This document shows positions 51,431 to 60,744 of a stretch of 64,000 bases of DNA, piece by piece. A program made the position numbers and the translations under genes. How positions within the stretch are numbered: the stretch's first letter is position 1; every line of letters begins with the position of its first letter. Under the pieces are notes generated by a model that worked only from the letters and a program-made list of their open reading frames with translations, searched no databases and was not told the DNA's origin. The stretch lies in contig NZ_CP039691.1 of the NCBI RefSeq assembly GCF_005145045.1, positions 880,001-944,000 of the forward strand, given 5' to 3'. This DNA comes from Agrobacterium larrymoorei. Lineage in GTDB: Bacteria > Pseudomonadota > Alphaproteobacteria > Rhizobiales > Rhizobiaceae.

Positions 51431-51958
51431 ATGCTGCGCGTACAATCCTATCTTCCCGCTGGAACGCCGGGCGACGAGCCGAGTGGCTACGTCACACTGG
51501 CGCATGATCAGAGACATCTTCGCCGCAAATTGCTGCATTTGCAGAATGACGAGATGGTGATGCTGGACCTGAAGGAAGCCGTGCTTTTTGCCCATGGCGA
51601 CCTGCTTGTCGTGGAAAACGGGGACTTGGTGGAAGTGCGTGCGGCGGATGAGAAGCTGTTCGAGATCACGGCGAAGAACACGCTCCATCTCATCGAACTG
51701 GCCTGGCATCTCGGCAATCGCCATCTTGCGGCACAGATCGAGGAAGGCCGTATTCTGATCCTGCGCGACCACGTCATCCGCGCCATGTTGGAAGGCCTTG
51801 GCGCAACGGTGCGTGATGTGGAAGAACCGTTCCAGCCCGCACGCGGCGCCTATCATGCGCATGGTGGCCATTCGCACGGTCATCACCATGACCATGGGCA
51901 AGATCATCACCATGACCATGGGCACGGTCATGACCATGATCATCACAGCCACGACTGA
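51431..51958 (+). CDS. ureE: Urease nickel chaperone UreE
   Basis: The 175-residue metallochaperone has the UreE peptide-binding and metal domains ([29 protein letters not shown] and [39 protein letters not shown]). A C-terminal tail has 18 histidines in its last 34 residues ([18 protein letters not shown] and onwards). Histidine tails of UreE bind nickel. The tail-coding DNA has a near-perfect 20-bp direct repeat. It begins the UreE-F-G part of the cluster. Confidence 0.96.
   Translation: MLRVQSYLPAGTPGDEPSGYVTLAHDQRHLRRKLLHLQNDEMVMLDLKEAVLFAHGDLLVVENGDLVEVRAADEKLFEITAKNTLHLIELAWHLGNRHLAAQIEEGRILILRDHVIRAMLEGLGATVRDVEEPFQPARGAYHAHGGHSHGHHHDHGQDHHHDHGHGHDHDHHSHD
51881..51924. repeat. Direct repeat coding for the UreE histidine tail
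   Basis: Two identical 20-bp units begin CATCACCATGACC at 51881 and 51905, with a 24-bp (eight-codon) period. Replication slippage here would change tail length in frame. Confidence 0.85.
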
Positions 51959-51961
51959 GAG

Positions 51962-52630
51962 ATGACGAAACGCGGCGTCGATAGTCTGCTGAGGCTGATG
52001 GCATGGATGTCTCCTGCCTTTCCAGTGGGCGGTTTTTCCTATTCCGGTGGGCTTGAAAGTGCTGTCCACGACAGGCGAATTTCGAATGCGGCGGAGTTGC
52101 GCGGCTGGATCACGCTCTCGCTGACGCGCGGTACGTTGTGGAATGACGCCGTTCTGTTCGCTCAAGGCTGGAGTGCCGATCAAGATGCCGTAGCGCTGCA
52201 AGAGCTTGCCGAGCTGGCGCAGGCACTGGCCGGTTCGGCTGAACGCCATCGGGAAACGGTTCTGCTGGGTGATGCCTTTATTGAAGCCGCGCGCGCATGG
52301 CCTTCCGCAGTGTTCGACATTTTGCCGAAATCGCCGACCTATCCGGTTGCGGTTAGTGCCGTGGCGGCGGCGCATGGCATTTCGCTTGAAGATGCGCTGG
52401 CGGCGTATCTCCATTCCGGCGTATCGCAGCTCGTTTCGGCAGGCATTCGCCTGAGCGTCGCCGGGCAGAAGGAAGGCGTGGCAATCCTCGCGGCGCTGGA
52501 GGAAGAGATTGCGGATGTTACGCAGCGCGCAGCATACTCTACGCTTGACGATCTTGGGTCTTCCACCATCATCGCGGACACCGCGCCGATGCGGCACGAG
52601 GTGCAGGGCACGAGACTGTTCCGTTCCTGA
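51962..52630 (+). CDS. ureF: Urease accessory protein UreF
   Basis: The 222-residue protein is a GTPase-activating-like partner of UreG. Typical sequence: LMAWMSPAFPVGGFSYSGGLES, ISNAAELRGWITLSLTRGTLW, SAVAAAHGISLEDALAAYLH and LVSAGIRLSVAGQKEG. It starts 3 bp after the ureE stop. The distance to ureG (78 bp) is larger, with a purine-rich ribosome-binding site for ureG. Confidence 0.95.
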   Translation: MTKRGVDSLLRLMAWMSPAFPVGGFSYSGGLESAVHDRRISNAAELRGWITLSLTRGTLWNDAVLFAQGWSADQDAVALQELAELAQALAGSAERHRETVLLGDAFIEAARAWPSAVFDILPKSPTYPVAVSAVAAAHGISLEDALAAYLHSGVSQLVSAGIRLSVAGQKEGVAILAALEEEIADVTQRAAYSTLDDLGSSTIIADTAPMRHEVQGTRLFRS

Positions 52631-52708
52631 CCGCACTGCACCATTGCTGTTGCTGAAGCGCGCGAAAAATCGCTATTGTTTAGAAAACACATCCGAGAGG
52701 GAAGCGAA

Positions 52709-53320
52709 ATGAAATCGGGAAACGGGCCGCTCAGAGTTGGTATTGGCGGGCCAGTCGGCTCTGGCAAAACGGCGCTGACGGAAAAATTGTGCAAGGCGAT
52801 GAGCAGCGAATTCTCCGTCGCCGTCGTGACAAATGATATCTACACCAAGGAAGATGCCGAAGCTCTGGTGCGCATGCAGGCGCTGCCATCCGAGCGGATT
52901 GTGGGTGTAGAGACCGGCGGTTGCCCGCACACGGCCATTCGCGAAGATGCGACGATCAATCTTCAGGCGATTGCCGGGTTGAATGAACGGTTTCCCGATC
53001 TCGATGTCGTTTTCATCGAATCCGGCGGTGATAATCTCGCTGCCACCTTCTCGCCGGATCTGGCGGACATCACCATCTATGTGATCTCGGTCTGTCAGGG
53101 CGAAGAGATTCCGCGCAAGGGTGGGCCGGGCATCACGCGCTCCGATCTTCTCGTCATCAACAAGAAGGATCTCGCACCCTATGTCGGTGCCGATCTCGAT
53201 GTGATGGACAGCGACGCAACGCGCATGCGCAAGGACATGCCCTTCTTCTTTACCGATATGAAGCGCGGTGAGGGGATCGACCGCATTGTCGGTTTTCTGA
53301 AGCAGCAGGGTGGGCTATAG
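52709..53320 (+). CDS. ureG: Urease accessory GTPase UreG
   Basis: The 203-residue GTPase drives nickel delivery. P-loop [41 protein letters not shown] region ([19 protein letters not shown]), [19 protein letters not shown], the [10 protein letters not shown] nucleotide-specificity motif and [10 protein letters not shown] are all intact, including the CPH nickel-binding motif. The ATG at 52709 follows GAGAGGGAAG; the longer frame from 52676 is not conserved. It closes the urease cluster. Confidence 0.97.
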   Translation: MKSGNGPLRVGIGGPVGSGKTALTEKLCKAMSSEFSVAVVTNDIYTKEDAEALVRMQALPSERIVGVETGGCPHTAIREDATINLQAIAGLNERFPDLDVVFIESGGDNLAATFSPDLADITIYVISVCQGEEIPRKGGPGITRSDLLVINKKDLAPYVGADLDVMDSDATRMRKDMPFFFTDMKRGEGIDRIVGFLKQQGGL

Positions 53321-53368
53321 TAAAAAAGCGGGGGCGCACCAGCATTCCCACAAGTTAAACGCCAGCCT

Positions 53369-54091
53369 TCAAACCTGCCGCAAAGCCGCCGTGTCATTGA
53401 TCTGGATGACGCGGCCACGCACGATCACACCGCAATTGCGAAGGCTTGAAAAGGCGCGGGAAAGCGCTTCTGGTGCCAAGCCCAGCTTTCCGGCCAGGAC
53501 GCTTTTCTGGAATGGCAGGCGAAGGGAGTAAGAACCCTTTTCGCCCGGTGCCTGCGTAATTAGATAATGGGCGACACGTTGGGGGGCTGTCTGGAGGCGG
53601 TCATTGGCGACGCATTCCATGCTGGTCAGCGCGCTTTTCGACAGGTTTTCGATAACGGCCTTGGCAAGTTTTGTGTCGGCCTCGATCATAGCCTTTATCC
53701 TGCTCAGCTCCAGCCGCGCAAGCGTGCAGCTTTCGGCGATCTGGGCGCTGTAGCGATTTTGATCCGCACCGAAAATCAGGCAGTCATTGAAGGTCTCGCC
53801 CGGCCCGCAGATGCGCACATCCGCCTCGCGGCCATCCCTTGAGGTGCGGAACAGGCGCACATAGCCGTTCAATACGCAGTAGAGATGTTCGGCGGGCTCG
53901 CCTTCGCGAAACAAAACGTGTCTCGGCGAAAGTGTCTGAAGCGAAGCGGCTTCCATCAGCGATAAAGCGGACTCCTCATCCACCGCGCCGAGAAAGGGCA
54001 GGCGTAACAGGCTGTTCTTATCCTTGCTGCTCAGTTTCACGATTCTGTTCACAACAGGCTCCCCGAAAATCCCATGTGACAAGAATAGCAA
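53369..54091 (-). CDS. Crp/Fnr-family transcription regulator
   Basis: The 240-residue regulator has a cyclic-nucleotide-binding-type domain (VLFREGEPAEHLYCVLNGYV, GPGETFNDCLIF) and a winged helix with VLAGKLGLAPEALSRAFSSL carrying the E-x-x-SR contacts of the FNR/Dnr group. Cysteines lie within the sensor domain, but the N-terminal four-cysteine cluster of oxygen-sensing FNR is missing. A Dnr/NnrR-like nitric-oxide or redox role is possible. It ends close to the urease operon but is transcribed from the opposite strand. Confidence 0.85.
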   Translation of the reverse strand: MLFLSHGIFGEPVVNRIVKLSSKDKNSLLRLPFLGAVDEESALSLMEAASLQTLSPRHVLFREGEPAEHLYCVLNGYVRLFRTSRDGREADVRICGPGETFNDCLIFGADQNRYSAQIAESCTLARLELSRIKAMIEADTKLAKAVIENLSKSALTSMECVANDRLQTAPQRVAHYLITQAPGEKGSYSLRLPFQKSVLAGKLGLAPEALSRAFSSLRNCGVIVRGRVIQINDTAALRQV

Positions 54092-54157
54092 CTCACGGAT
54101 CTGGGGATTTGATTTCGATCAACTCTGAATGAAAATCTCGATTGCCGGTACAAAAGA

Positions 54158-54183
54158 AAACGCCGGGCTCACACCCGGCGTTT
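54158..54183 (-). terminator. Terminator of the RND efflux operon
   Basis: On the - strand AAACGCCGGG / CCCGGCGTTT is followed by TTTTCTTTTG, just after the permease stop codon. Confidence 0.88.
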
Positions 54184-54191
54184 CAACGGAC

Positions 54192-57100
54192 TTATTCGGC
54201 GGCAAGAGGCGGCAGGCGCAGCACATTGTTGGAGTTGCTGCCGCGTTTATCACGTTCCGTGCTTTTCTCCACCGCGGCCAGACGCTCTTCCACGGAGGAC
54301 AGAGTTTCCTTGTTCTCGCGCGCGAGAATGGAGAGTTCTTCCGAGGATAGGATCGGATGTTCTTCTTCTTTCTTGCCGACGAAGCGACCGAAGATGCGTG
54401 CGAGAAGCAACGACAGATCGTCCATGATGAGGAAGAAGGCGGGCACGACGACCAGAGACAGCACCGTCGAGACGATGATGCCGCCAATCACCGCAATCGC
54501 CATTGGCGCGCGGAAGGAGCCGCCTTCGCCGACACCGAGCGCAGACGGCAGCATGCCCGCAGACATGGCGATGGAGGTCATGATAATCGGGCGGGCGCGC
54601 TTGCGGCCTGCCTCCACCATGGCATGCACACGTTCCATGCCGTGGCGGCGCATTTCGATTGCGAAATCCACCAGCAGGATGGCGTTCTTGGTCACGATAC
54701 CCATCAGCATCAGAATGCCGATCAGAACCGGCATGGAGAGCGCATTCTGTGTAACGATGAGCGCCACCGCCACGCCGCCGATGGCGAGCGGCAGCGAGAA
54801 CAGAATGGTGAAGGGCTGGATCACATCCTTGAACAGCAGGATCAGAACCACAAGCACCAGCAGCAGGCCAAGCAACATGGCGTTGACGAAGCCCTGCTGC
54901 ATTTCACCCTGCACCTTGGCGTCTCCGCTTTCGGCAAGGCGCACCGTTGGCGGCAACTGTGTTTCCTGCACGATCCGCTTGAATTCGGCAGTCGACGTAT
55001 CGAGTGCCGTGCCGAACGGAACATCGGAACCGATGGCGACGACGCGGCTGCGGTCGTTGCGCTTGATCGAGCTTGGACCTTCCGAATAATCGATATCGGC
55101 CACGCTATAGAGCGGCACGGTCGCACCGGAGGCGGTCTTGATCTTCAGCGCGCGGATGGCGGCAAGATCGCGCCGCACATCTAGCGAGGCTTGAACACGG
55201 ATCGGGATCTGCCGGTCATCCAGCGAAATCTTCGTCAACTGCGCATCGATATCGCCGATAGTGGCGACGCGAACCGTTTGAGAGATTTGCTGCGGCGTGA
55301 TGCCGAGACGCGCAATTTCGTCCTTGCGCGGACGGATTTGCAGTTCCGGGCGCGGAAGTGCACCTTCCGAGCTGACATTGACGAGGATCGGCGAGGCCCG
55401 CAGCCGCGATTCCAGCACGCCGACCGCCTTCTGCAAATCCTCTTCGCTGGAGGAGAGGAAATTGAAGGTCAGTTCGCGCTCGGCGCGGTCGTTGAGCTTG
55501 ATGATGCGGACATCAGGGATGCCCTGAACGCTTGCGAAAATATCGCGCTCAACATCCCATTGCGGGCGATGTCTGCCATTGTCTTCCACCTTCGGCAGAT
55601 AGTGGCCGATCAGCGGAATGGAGCCGAGACCGTCATTGACCAGCGTTTTGACGAGCGAATGGTCGATGGTCTTGAGGATGACGCGCACGGTGGCGCGGCG
55701 CAATTCCAGATCGCCCTTTGGCGATGCGCCGCCCAGAATGAAGACGTGTTCCACGCCATCGATGCCGCGCACCGCCTGATAGATTTTAGAGGTCGTGGCA
55801 TCCGTCTCCTCAAGTGTCGCATTCGGCGGAAGCTCGATGGAAAGTACCACGCGCGAGGAATCATCCGGCGGCAGGAAGCTGCCGGGCACCTGCGCAAGCA
55901 GCATCATGGAGCCGACGAGAAAGGCGATGGCGCCAGCAAGCGTAAGGTAACGCGACCACCATTTGCTCGTGGTGGCCGTCACCATGCGCGTATAGGCCTT
56001 CATCAAACGACCGTCATTGTCGTGATGATCGTCCACGGCATCATCCGCGCGCATCAAGTAAGCGGCCATCAACGGCGTGATGAGGCGGGCGACCATCAGC
56101 GAGAAGAAAACGGAGAAGGCAACGGTCAGGCCGAACTGGATGAAGTATTGCCCCGGAATGCCCGGCATGAAGGAGACGGGAACGAAGACGGCTATGATGG
56201 TGAAACTGGTCGCAATCACCGCCAGACCGATTTCATCTGCTGCTTCCAGCGACGCGCGGTAGGGGCTCTTGCCCATCTTGATGTGGCGGGAGATGTTCTC
56301 CACCTCCACGATGGCGTCATCCACCAGAATACCTGTGGCCAGCGTCAAGGCGAGGAAGCTGACGAGATTGAGCGAGAAGCCCAAAACGTCCATGATCCAG
56401 AATGTCGGTATCGCGGATAGTGGCAGCGCAACGGCTGCTATCAGCGTTGCGCGCCAGTTGCGCAGGAACAGAAGCACCACGATGACGGCGAGGATCGATC
56501 CTTCCATCAGCGTGTGAAGGGCTGCCTCGTAGTTGCCGTAGGTGAAGTAAACGGAGTCATCCACCATCTGGATGGCGACATCCGGGTGATCCTTGCGCAC
56601 CTTGTCCAGATTTTGCGCGACTGTCTCGGCAACAGAGACTTCGCTTGCTCCCTTGGCACGGAACACTGCAAAAGTGACAGCCGGGTTGCCATTGAAGCGG
56701 GAGAAGGACTTCGGCTCTTCATAGGTATCGTTGATCGTGCCAAGCTCGGAAAGCTTGACGAAATTGCCGTTGGAAAGCGCAATCGTGGTGTTGGATAGCG
56801 TCGCCACGTCGCGGGCATCGCCCAGCGTTCGGATCGTCTGCTCGTTGCCTCCCACCTGTCCACGGCCAGAGCCGAGGTCGATGTTGGTGCCGCGCAGCTG
56901 GTTGTTCACATCCGCCGCCGTAATGCCGTAGGCATCGAGCTTGGCAGGGTTCAGCGCGACGCGCACTTCGCGGTCTGCGCCGCCATAGCGATCGATCTTG
57001 CCGACGCCGGGTTGGCCTTGCAAAGCACGCTTGATCGTATCGTCCACGAACCATGACAGCTCTTCAAGCGTCATGTTGGGGGAGGAGACGGCGAAGGTCT

Positions 57101-57515
57101 GAATGGCCTGGCCTTCGACATCGATCTTGCTGACGACCGGTTCTTCAATATCGGCAGGCAGCTCGGAGCGGATCTTGTCGATAGCGTCCTTGGTGTCCTG
57201 AACCGCCTCTTCCGTCGGCTTTTCAATGCGGAAAAGAACGGTGGTCAGCGACTGACCGTCGGTGACGGTGGACTGGATTTCATCGATGCCGCTGATGGAG
57301 GCGACAGCGTCCTCGACCTCCTTCGTCACCTGCGCTTCGAGTTCGGATGGGGAAGCGCCGCTCTGAGTGACGGTGATCGCCACGACCGGAACGTCGATAT
57401 TGGGAAAGCGCGTGATCGGCAGGTCGTAGAACGCCTTGATGCCGAGGAAGAGCAACAGCGCAAAGCCGAGCAGCGGCGCGATGGGGTTGCGAATAGACCA
57501 TGCGGAGAAGTTCAT
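54192..57515 (-). CDS. RND efflux permease (AcrB/MexF-like)
   Basis: The 1107-residue inner-membrane protein has the RND pattern: LPITRFPNIDVPVVAITVTQ (pore domain entry), SLNLVSFLALTLATGILVDDAIVEVENI (TM4 with proton-relay Asp-Asp) and HRPQWDVERDIFASVQGIPD in the porter domain. TM10 is in LIGILMLMGIVTKNAILLVDFA, followed by the second membrane half. It would export drugs or envelope-toxic compounds with the adaptor encoded 13 bp upstream; no outer-membrane TolC gene is adjacent. Multidrug substrates are inferred. Confidence 0.93.
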   Translation of the reverse strand: MNFSAWSIRNPIAPLLGFALLLFLGIKAFYDLPITRFPNIDVPVVAITVTQSGASPSELEAQVTKEVEDAVASISGIDEIQSTVTDGQSLTTVLFRIEKPTEEAVQDTKDAIDKIRSELPADIEEPVVSKIDVEGQAIQTFAVSSPNMTLEELSWFVDDTIKRALQGQPGVGKIDRYGGADREVRVALNPAKLDAYGITAADVNNQLRGTNIDLGSGRGQVGGNEQTIRTLGDARDVATLSNTTIALSNGNFVKLSELGTINDTYEEPKSFSRFNGNPAVTFAVFRAKGASEVSVAETVAQNLDKVRKDHPDVAIQMVDDSVYFTYGNYEAALHTLMEGSILAVIVVLLFLRNWRATLIAAVALPLSAIPTFWIMDVLGFSLNLVSFLALTLATGILVDDAIVEVENISRHIKMGKSPYRASLEAADEIGLAVIATSFTIIAVFVPVSFMPGIPGQYFIQFGLTVAFSVFFSLMVARLITPLMAAYLMRADDAVDDHHDNDGRLMKAYTRMVTATTSKWWSRYLTLAGAIAFLVGSMMLLAQVPGSFLPPDDSSRVVLSIELPPNATLEETDATTSKIYQAVRGIDGVEHVFILGGASPKGDLELRRATVRVILKTIDHSLVKTLVNDGLGSIPLIGHYLPKVEDNGRHRPQWDVERDIFASVQGIPDVRIIKLNDRAERELTFNFLSSSEEDLQKAVGVLESRLRASPILVNVSSEGALPRPELQIRPRKDEIARLGITPQQISQTVRVATIGDIDAQLTKISLDDRQIPIRVQASLDVRRDLAAIRALKIKTASGATVPLYSVADIDYSEGPSSIKRNDRSRVVAIGSDVPFGTALDTSTAEFKRIVQETQLPPTVRLAESGDAKVQGEMQQGFVNAMLLGLLLVLVVLILLFKDVIQPFTILFSLPLAIGGVAVALIVTQNALSMPVLIGILMLMGIVTKNAILLVDFAIEMRRHGMERVHAMVEAGRKRARPIIMTSIAMSAGMLPSALGVGEGGSFRAPMAIAVIGGIIVSTVLSLVVVPAFFLIMDDLSLLLARIFGRFVGKKEEEHPILSSEELSILARENKETLSSVEERLAAVEKSTERDKRGSNSNNVLRLPPLAAE

Positions 57516-57528
57516 GACTATTCCTCAG

Positions 57529-58719
57529 TCAGTTCGAGGCTGCGGCAACAGCCGGGACCGGGTTGATCTTATCACCATCGCGCACGAAGGCGCCCGCTTT
57601 TTCAACGACCATCTCGCCTGCTGCAAGACCGCTCGTAATTTCCACGAAGCCGCCATCCTGAGTGCCGGTTTCGATCTTCACCTGCTTGACGACGCCGTTT
57701 TCCACCTTTCGCGTGGTGGAGCCATCGCGACCGGAGGTAACGGCTGAAAGCGGCAGGGCAAGCGCATTGGTGGACGCGACGATGACATCGGCGCTGGCAT
57801 ACATGCCCGCACGGGCAGGGCTATCGACAGGAAGAACGATGTGGACTGAGCCGAGACGCGTCGTCGGATCGACGGTAGGCGAGACGATGCGCACGGTGCC
57901 CTCGATCTTCTGGCGTCCTCCGGCAACCGTCAGGCTGGCTTTCTGGCCAACCTTTATCTTCTGGATATCTGTCTCGGAAAGATCGGCGACGAGTTCGATT
58001 GCGCCGTCCTTGATGACGGTAAAGAGAGGGTTGCCGGAACCGCTGGCAATGGCGCCGACGCGGGCGTTCTTGGCGGAAATGATGCCGGCGACCGGCGTCT
58101 TGACCCCGGTGCGCGCCAGTTTCAGATCGATATCCTCGATCTGCGCATCGACCACCTTGATATCGGCTTCGCCCACCGTCACGGCCTGTTTCGATGCCTG
58201 AAGCCGGGCCTGCGCCACATCTGCCGCCGCTGCCGTCTGCTCCACCTGGGAAACGGAGCCGGAGCCGGATTTGCCGAGACGCGCGGCGCGATCTCTCTGA
58301 CGAATGGCATCATCCAGATTGGCCTGCGCCTCGATGACCTGCGCCTTGTTCTGCGCAACGCCCGCTTCCGCCTTGGCGCGATTGGCTTCCAGCTGGCTTT
58401 TCTGAAGCAGAAGGCTGTCCTTCGAGAGCTCCGCCAGAACCTCGCCAGCTTCGACCTTATCGCCGATATCGACGTTCAGCCTGTCGACCGCAAGGCCATC
58501 CACCTGCGGCTGGACGTAAATTTCATCGACGGGCCGGATCGTGCCCGTGGCGACAACACGGTCGACCAGATCACGCGTTTTTGCTTCCGTCACGACGATT
58601 GCGGGCAGGTTATGCCGGGTGGCCTGTGCGGGCTCTCCCTCCGCATGGGACATGCCCGGCATGAAGGCTGCCGAAAGAAGAAGGGCGGTAAAACCGAGTA
58701 GCGATGAAATGCGCTGCAT
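57529..58719 (-). CDS. RND efflux periplasmic adaptor (HlyD/AcrA-type)
   Basis: The 396-residue adaptor has a signal peptide (LLGFTALLLSAAFMPGMSHA), lipoyl-like half (IYVQPQVDGLAVDRLNVDIGD), a helical hairpin (SQLEANRAKAEAGVAQNKAQV to VSQVEQTAAAADVAQARLQ) and a barrel domain (FTVIKDGAIELVADLSETD). It connects the permease to an outer-membrane channel. It is the first gene of the two-gene operon, 13 bp before the permease. An 8-bp inverted repeat overlapping a TATAAC sequence lies 116 bp upstream and may be a repressor site. Confidence 0.9.
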   Translation of the reverse strand: MQRISSLLGFTALLLSAAFMPGMSHAEGEPAQATRHNLPAIVVTEAKTRDLVDRVVATGTIRPVDEIYVQPQVDGLAVDRLNVDIGDKVEAGEVLAELSKDSLLLQKSQLEANRAKAEAGVAQNKAQVIEAQANLDDAIRQRDRAARLGKSGSGSVSQVEQTAAAADVAQARLQASKQAVTVGEADIKVVDAQIEDIDLKLARTGVKTPVAGIISAKNARVGAIASGSGNPLFTVIKDGAIELVADLSETDIQKIKVGQKASLTVAGGRQKIEGTVRIVSPTVDPTTRLGSVHIVLPVDSPARAGMYASADVIVASTNALALPLSAVTSGRDGSTTRKVENGVVKQVKIETGTQDGGFVEITSGLAAGEMVVEKAGAFVRDGDKINPVPAVAAASN

Positions 58720-58834
58720 ATACGTGTCCGTCCAAGGTCATTCGCGCGATCTTCATGCGCCCCCGGCGCAGCAGATGCTGGCGATATTAAATGCGGTAAC
58801 GGTTAGACACTCTTAATGACTTCGCGTTGATCTA

Positions 58835-58858
58835 CGTCACGTCGCCTATAACGTGACG
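58835..58858. promoter_or_regulatory. Candidate operator of the RND efflux operon (8-bp inverted repeat)
   Basis: CGTCACGT and ACGTGACG are arms separated by 8 bp, the form of TetR-type operators, with TATAAC inside. The rest of the 460-bp region 58720-59179 shows no gene. Confidence 0.4.
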
Positions 58859-59179
58859 AATGCTCCAGCGGATTGCTTTCTCCCAATCGCAAATCTGTAA
58901 GAGTTCTGCTGACGCGAAATGTAAATCCGGCTCCTGCATATTTCAATACGTGTAACCAACGCTGCGGATATACATTTTTGTATAGTGGAATGATGTTTTC
59001 GCCATGCGCCAAGTCGCGTAACCGATAAATCTCGACGCTGTTGTTGGAAGCGTGGGTGACGAAGGATTTTATCAACCGGTAAACAAGACCAAATTCCCGA
59101 ATGTGGTTGAAGGAATTCCGCCGGTGCAGCACGATGCAATACCTGATTTCTAAAAGCATTACTCGCAGAGAGACGCCTC

Positions 59180-59830
59180 ATGCCGACACCCAGAGCAGCA
59201 AAGACCCGGAAGCGGACGCGCATTCAGGAAAAAAAGGAAGAGGATATTCTGGAGGCCGCGCTCGACATGTTTTCCGCCAACGGCTTTCGCGGAACGACAA
59301 TCGATCAGATCGCCGAGGTGGCGGGCATGTCTAAGCCGAATGTGCTGTATTATTTCCGCACCAAGGAGGCGATGCATCGCGCCCTGATCGAGCGGGTGCT
59401 GGATACGTGGCTGGACCCGCTGCGCGCTTTCGATGCGCATGGAAATCCGGAAGCGGAAATCCGCTCCTATATTCGCCGCAAGCTGGAAATGGCGCGCGAT
59501 TTTCCGCGTGAGAGCCGTCTGTTCGCCAATGAGATATTGCAGGGTGCGCCGCATATCGAAGATGAGTTGAAGGGGCCGCTGAAGCAGCTGGTCGATGAGA
59601 AGGCGGAGGTTATCCGTGCCTGGGCCAAGGCCGGGATGATTGCCAAATGCGATCCCTATCACCTGATCTTCTCCATCTGGGCCACCACGCAGCACTATGC
59701 CGACTTCGATGTTCAGGTAAAGGCGGTACTGGGGCTTGATAATGCGGGAGAGGGCCGCTTCGATGATGCGGCGCGTTTTCTCGAGCAGCTGTTCATGGGC
59801 GGTTTGAAGATCTCGCCATCCTCGCTTTAG
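59180..59830 (+). CDS. rutR: RutR-like TetR-family regulator
   Basis: The 216-residue regulator has an N-terminal helix-turn-helix (IDQIAEVAGMSKPNVLYYF) and a C-terminal domain resembling RutR: LDTWLDPLRAFD, IRRKLEMARDFPRESRLFANE, and HLIFSIWATTQHYADFDVQV. In E. coli, RutR represses the rut pyrimidine-degradation genes and responds to uracil. None of the rut genes lie in this window, so it may control them elsewhere or act on neighbours. Start uncertainty is small. Confidence 0.8.
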   Translation: MPTPRAAKTRKRTRIQEKKEEDILEAALDMFSANGFRGTTIDQIAEVAGMSKPNVLYYFRTKEAMHRALIERVLDTWLDPLRAFDAHGNPEAEIRSYIRRKLEMARDFPRESRLFANEILQGAPHIEDELKGPLKQLVDEKAEVIRAWAKAGMIAKCDPYHLIFSIWATTQHYADFDVQVKAVLGLDNAGEGRFDDAARFLEQLFMGGLKISPSSL

Positions 59831-59958
59831 CATTAAAAGATATCATCCACATAAAACATGAGGGTGATCATCAACTTTATTCTTTACTCTAAAACTCATC
59901 TTTATTATCGTGCTCGCGAAAGAACCGGATAAAGCGGTTTGCAACGACAAGGTGAGGC

Positions 59959-60366
59959 ATGGCGCGGAAAGAGAAAAAGAAGGCAGTGCGGAACGGCAGG
60001 CAGGATAGTCGCCCATCGGTGGCGGAGCAGTCCGTTCAGCAGCAGGCAGCTTCCGGGCCCAAAAGCTTTCTCTATGTCGGCGGTCGCGATTGCCAGGTCG
60101 CGCATCTTCGCCAGATTGCCAGCAATTTCGATGCGGAACTGATCCATCACGATGGCGGCCTTCGCGAAGCGGTTTCGCGTATCGACACGCTTTTGCCCTC
60201 GGTGGATTGCGTGTTCTGCCCCATCGACTGTATCAGCCATGACGCGTGTCTTCGCGTCAAATCCGGCTGCAAGAAGTTCGGCAAGACCTTCATTCCGCTG
60301 CGCAATGGCAGCAAGTCCAGCCTTGAGCGGGCGTTGCAGACGATGAACGAGCGCGCCGCGAACTGA
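59959..60366 (+). CDS. DUF2325 family protein
   Basis: The 135-residue protein has a basic N-terminus (MARKEKKKAVRNGRQDSRPS) followed by the DUF2325 core FLYVGGRDCQVAHLRQIASN, ELIHHDGGLREAVSRIDTLL, VFCPIDCISHDACLRVKSGC and TFIPLRNGSKSSLERAL. It resembles a small Rossmann-like domain with three cysteines. The function is unknown; neighbours do not help. An AGGTGAGG ribosome-binding site precedes the ATG. Confidence 0.85.
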   Translation: MARKEKKKAVRNGRQDSRPSVAEQSVQQQAASGPKSFLYVGGRDCQVAHLRQIASNFDAELIHHDGGLREAVSRIDTLLPSVDCVFCPIDCISHDACLRVKSGCKKFGKTFIPLRNGSKSSLERALQTMNERAAN

Positions 60367-60375
60367 TACTGGATA

Positions 60376-60744
60376 TTACTGCCGCGCCGTCTTGAAAAAG
60401 GCGGCTGCGGCCAGAACCAGCCAGCCGAAAATCATTCCCAACCCGCCAGCCGGTGCTGCCATCGGGAACAGGCTGTTTCCGGTAAACTGCTTTGAAACAA
60501 GGTCTCCGGCAAAAAGTGCCGTGCCCAAGCCCAGCAGAATTGCCGTGGGCAGCGCGGTCCTTATGCGGTCCCAGCCGAGATGAAGGCCGAGCAGGATGGG
60601 CGCGTGGGCCAGACACATGGCGGAAGCGTTGCCCAGCATGAAGGTTGCGCCCGTGTGCGTTGCCGCTGCGGCAAGGCCGACGCCCGCTGCGCCCAGAAGG
60701 CCGCTCAGCAACAGGGTGGCTGCCTTGAAGATACCTCGGTTCAT
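60376..60744 (-). CDS. DUF423 small membrane protein
   Basis: The 122-residue protein has about four hydrophobic helices (FKAATLLLSGLLGAAGVGLAA, AMCLAHAPILLGLHLGW, ALPTAILLGLGTALFAGDLV, GGLGMIFGWLVLAAAAFF) in the DUF423 pattern, with LFAGDLVSKQFTGNS typical. The function is unknown. Its ATG overlaps the stop of the truncated haemoglobin gene (ATGA), so the two are cotranscribed. Confidence 0.85.
   Translation of the reverse strand: MNRGIFKAATLLLSGLLGAAGVGLAAAATHTGATFMLGNASAMCLAHAPILLGLHLGWDRIRTALPTAILLGLGTALFAGDLVSKQFTGNSLFPMAAPAGGLGMIFGWLVLAAAAFFKTARQ

Noticed and set aside
51881..51924. CRISPR-like short direct repeats
   Set aside because: They are two in-frame copies coding for the UreE histidine tail, without spacers of array length and without cas genes.
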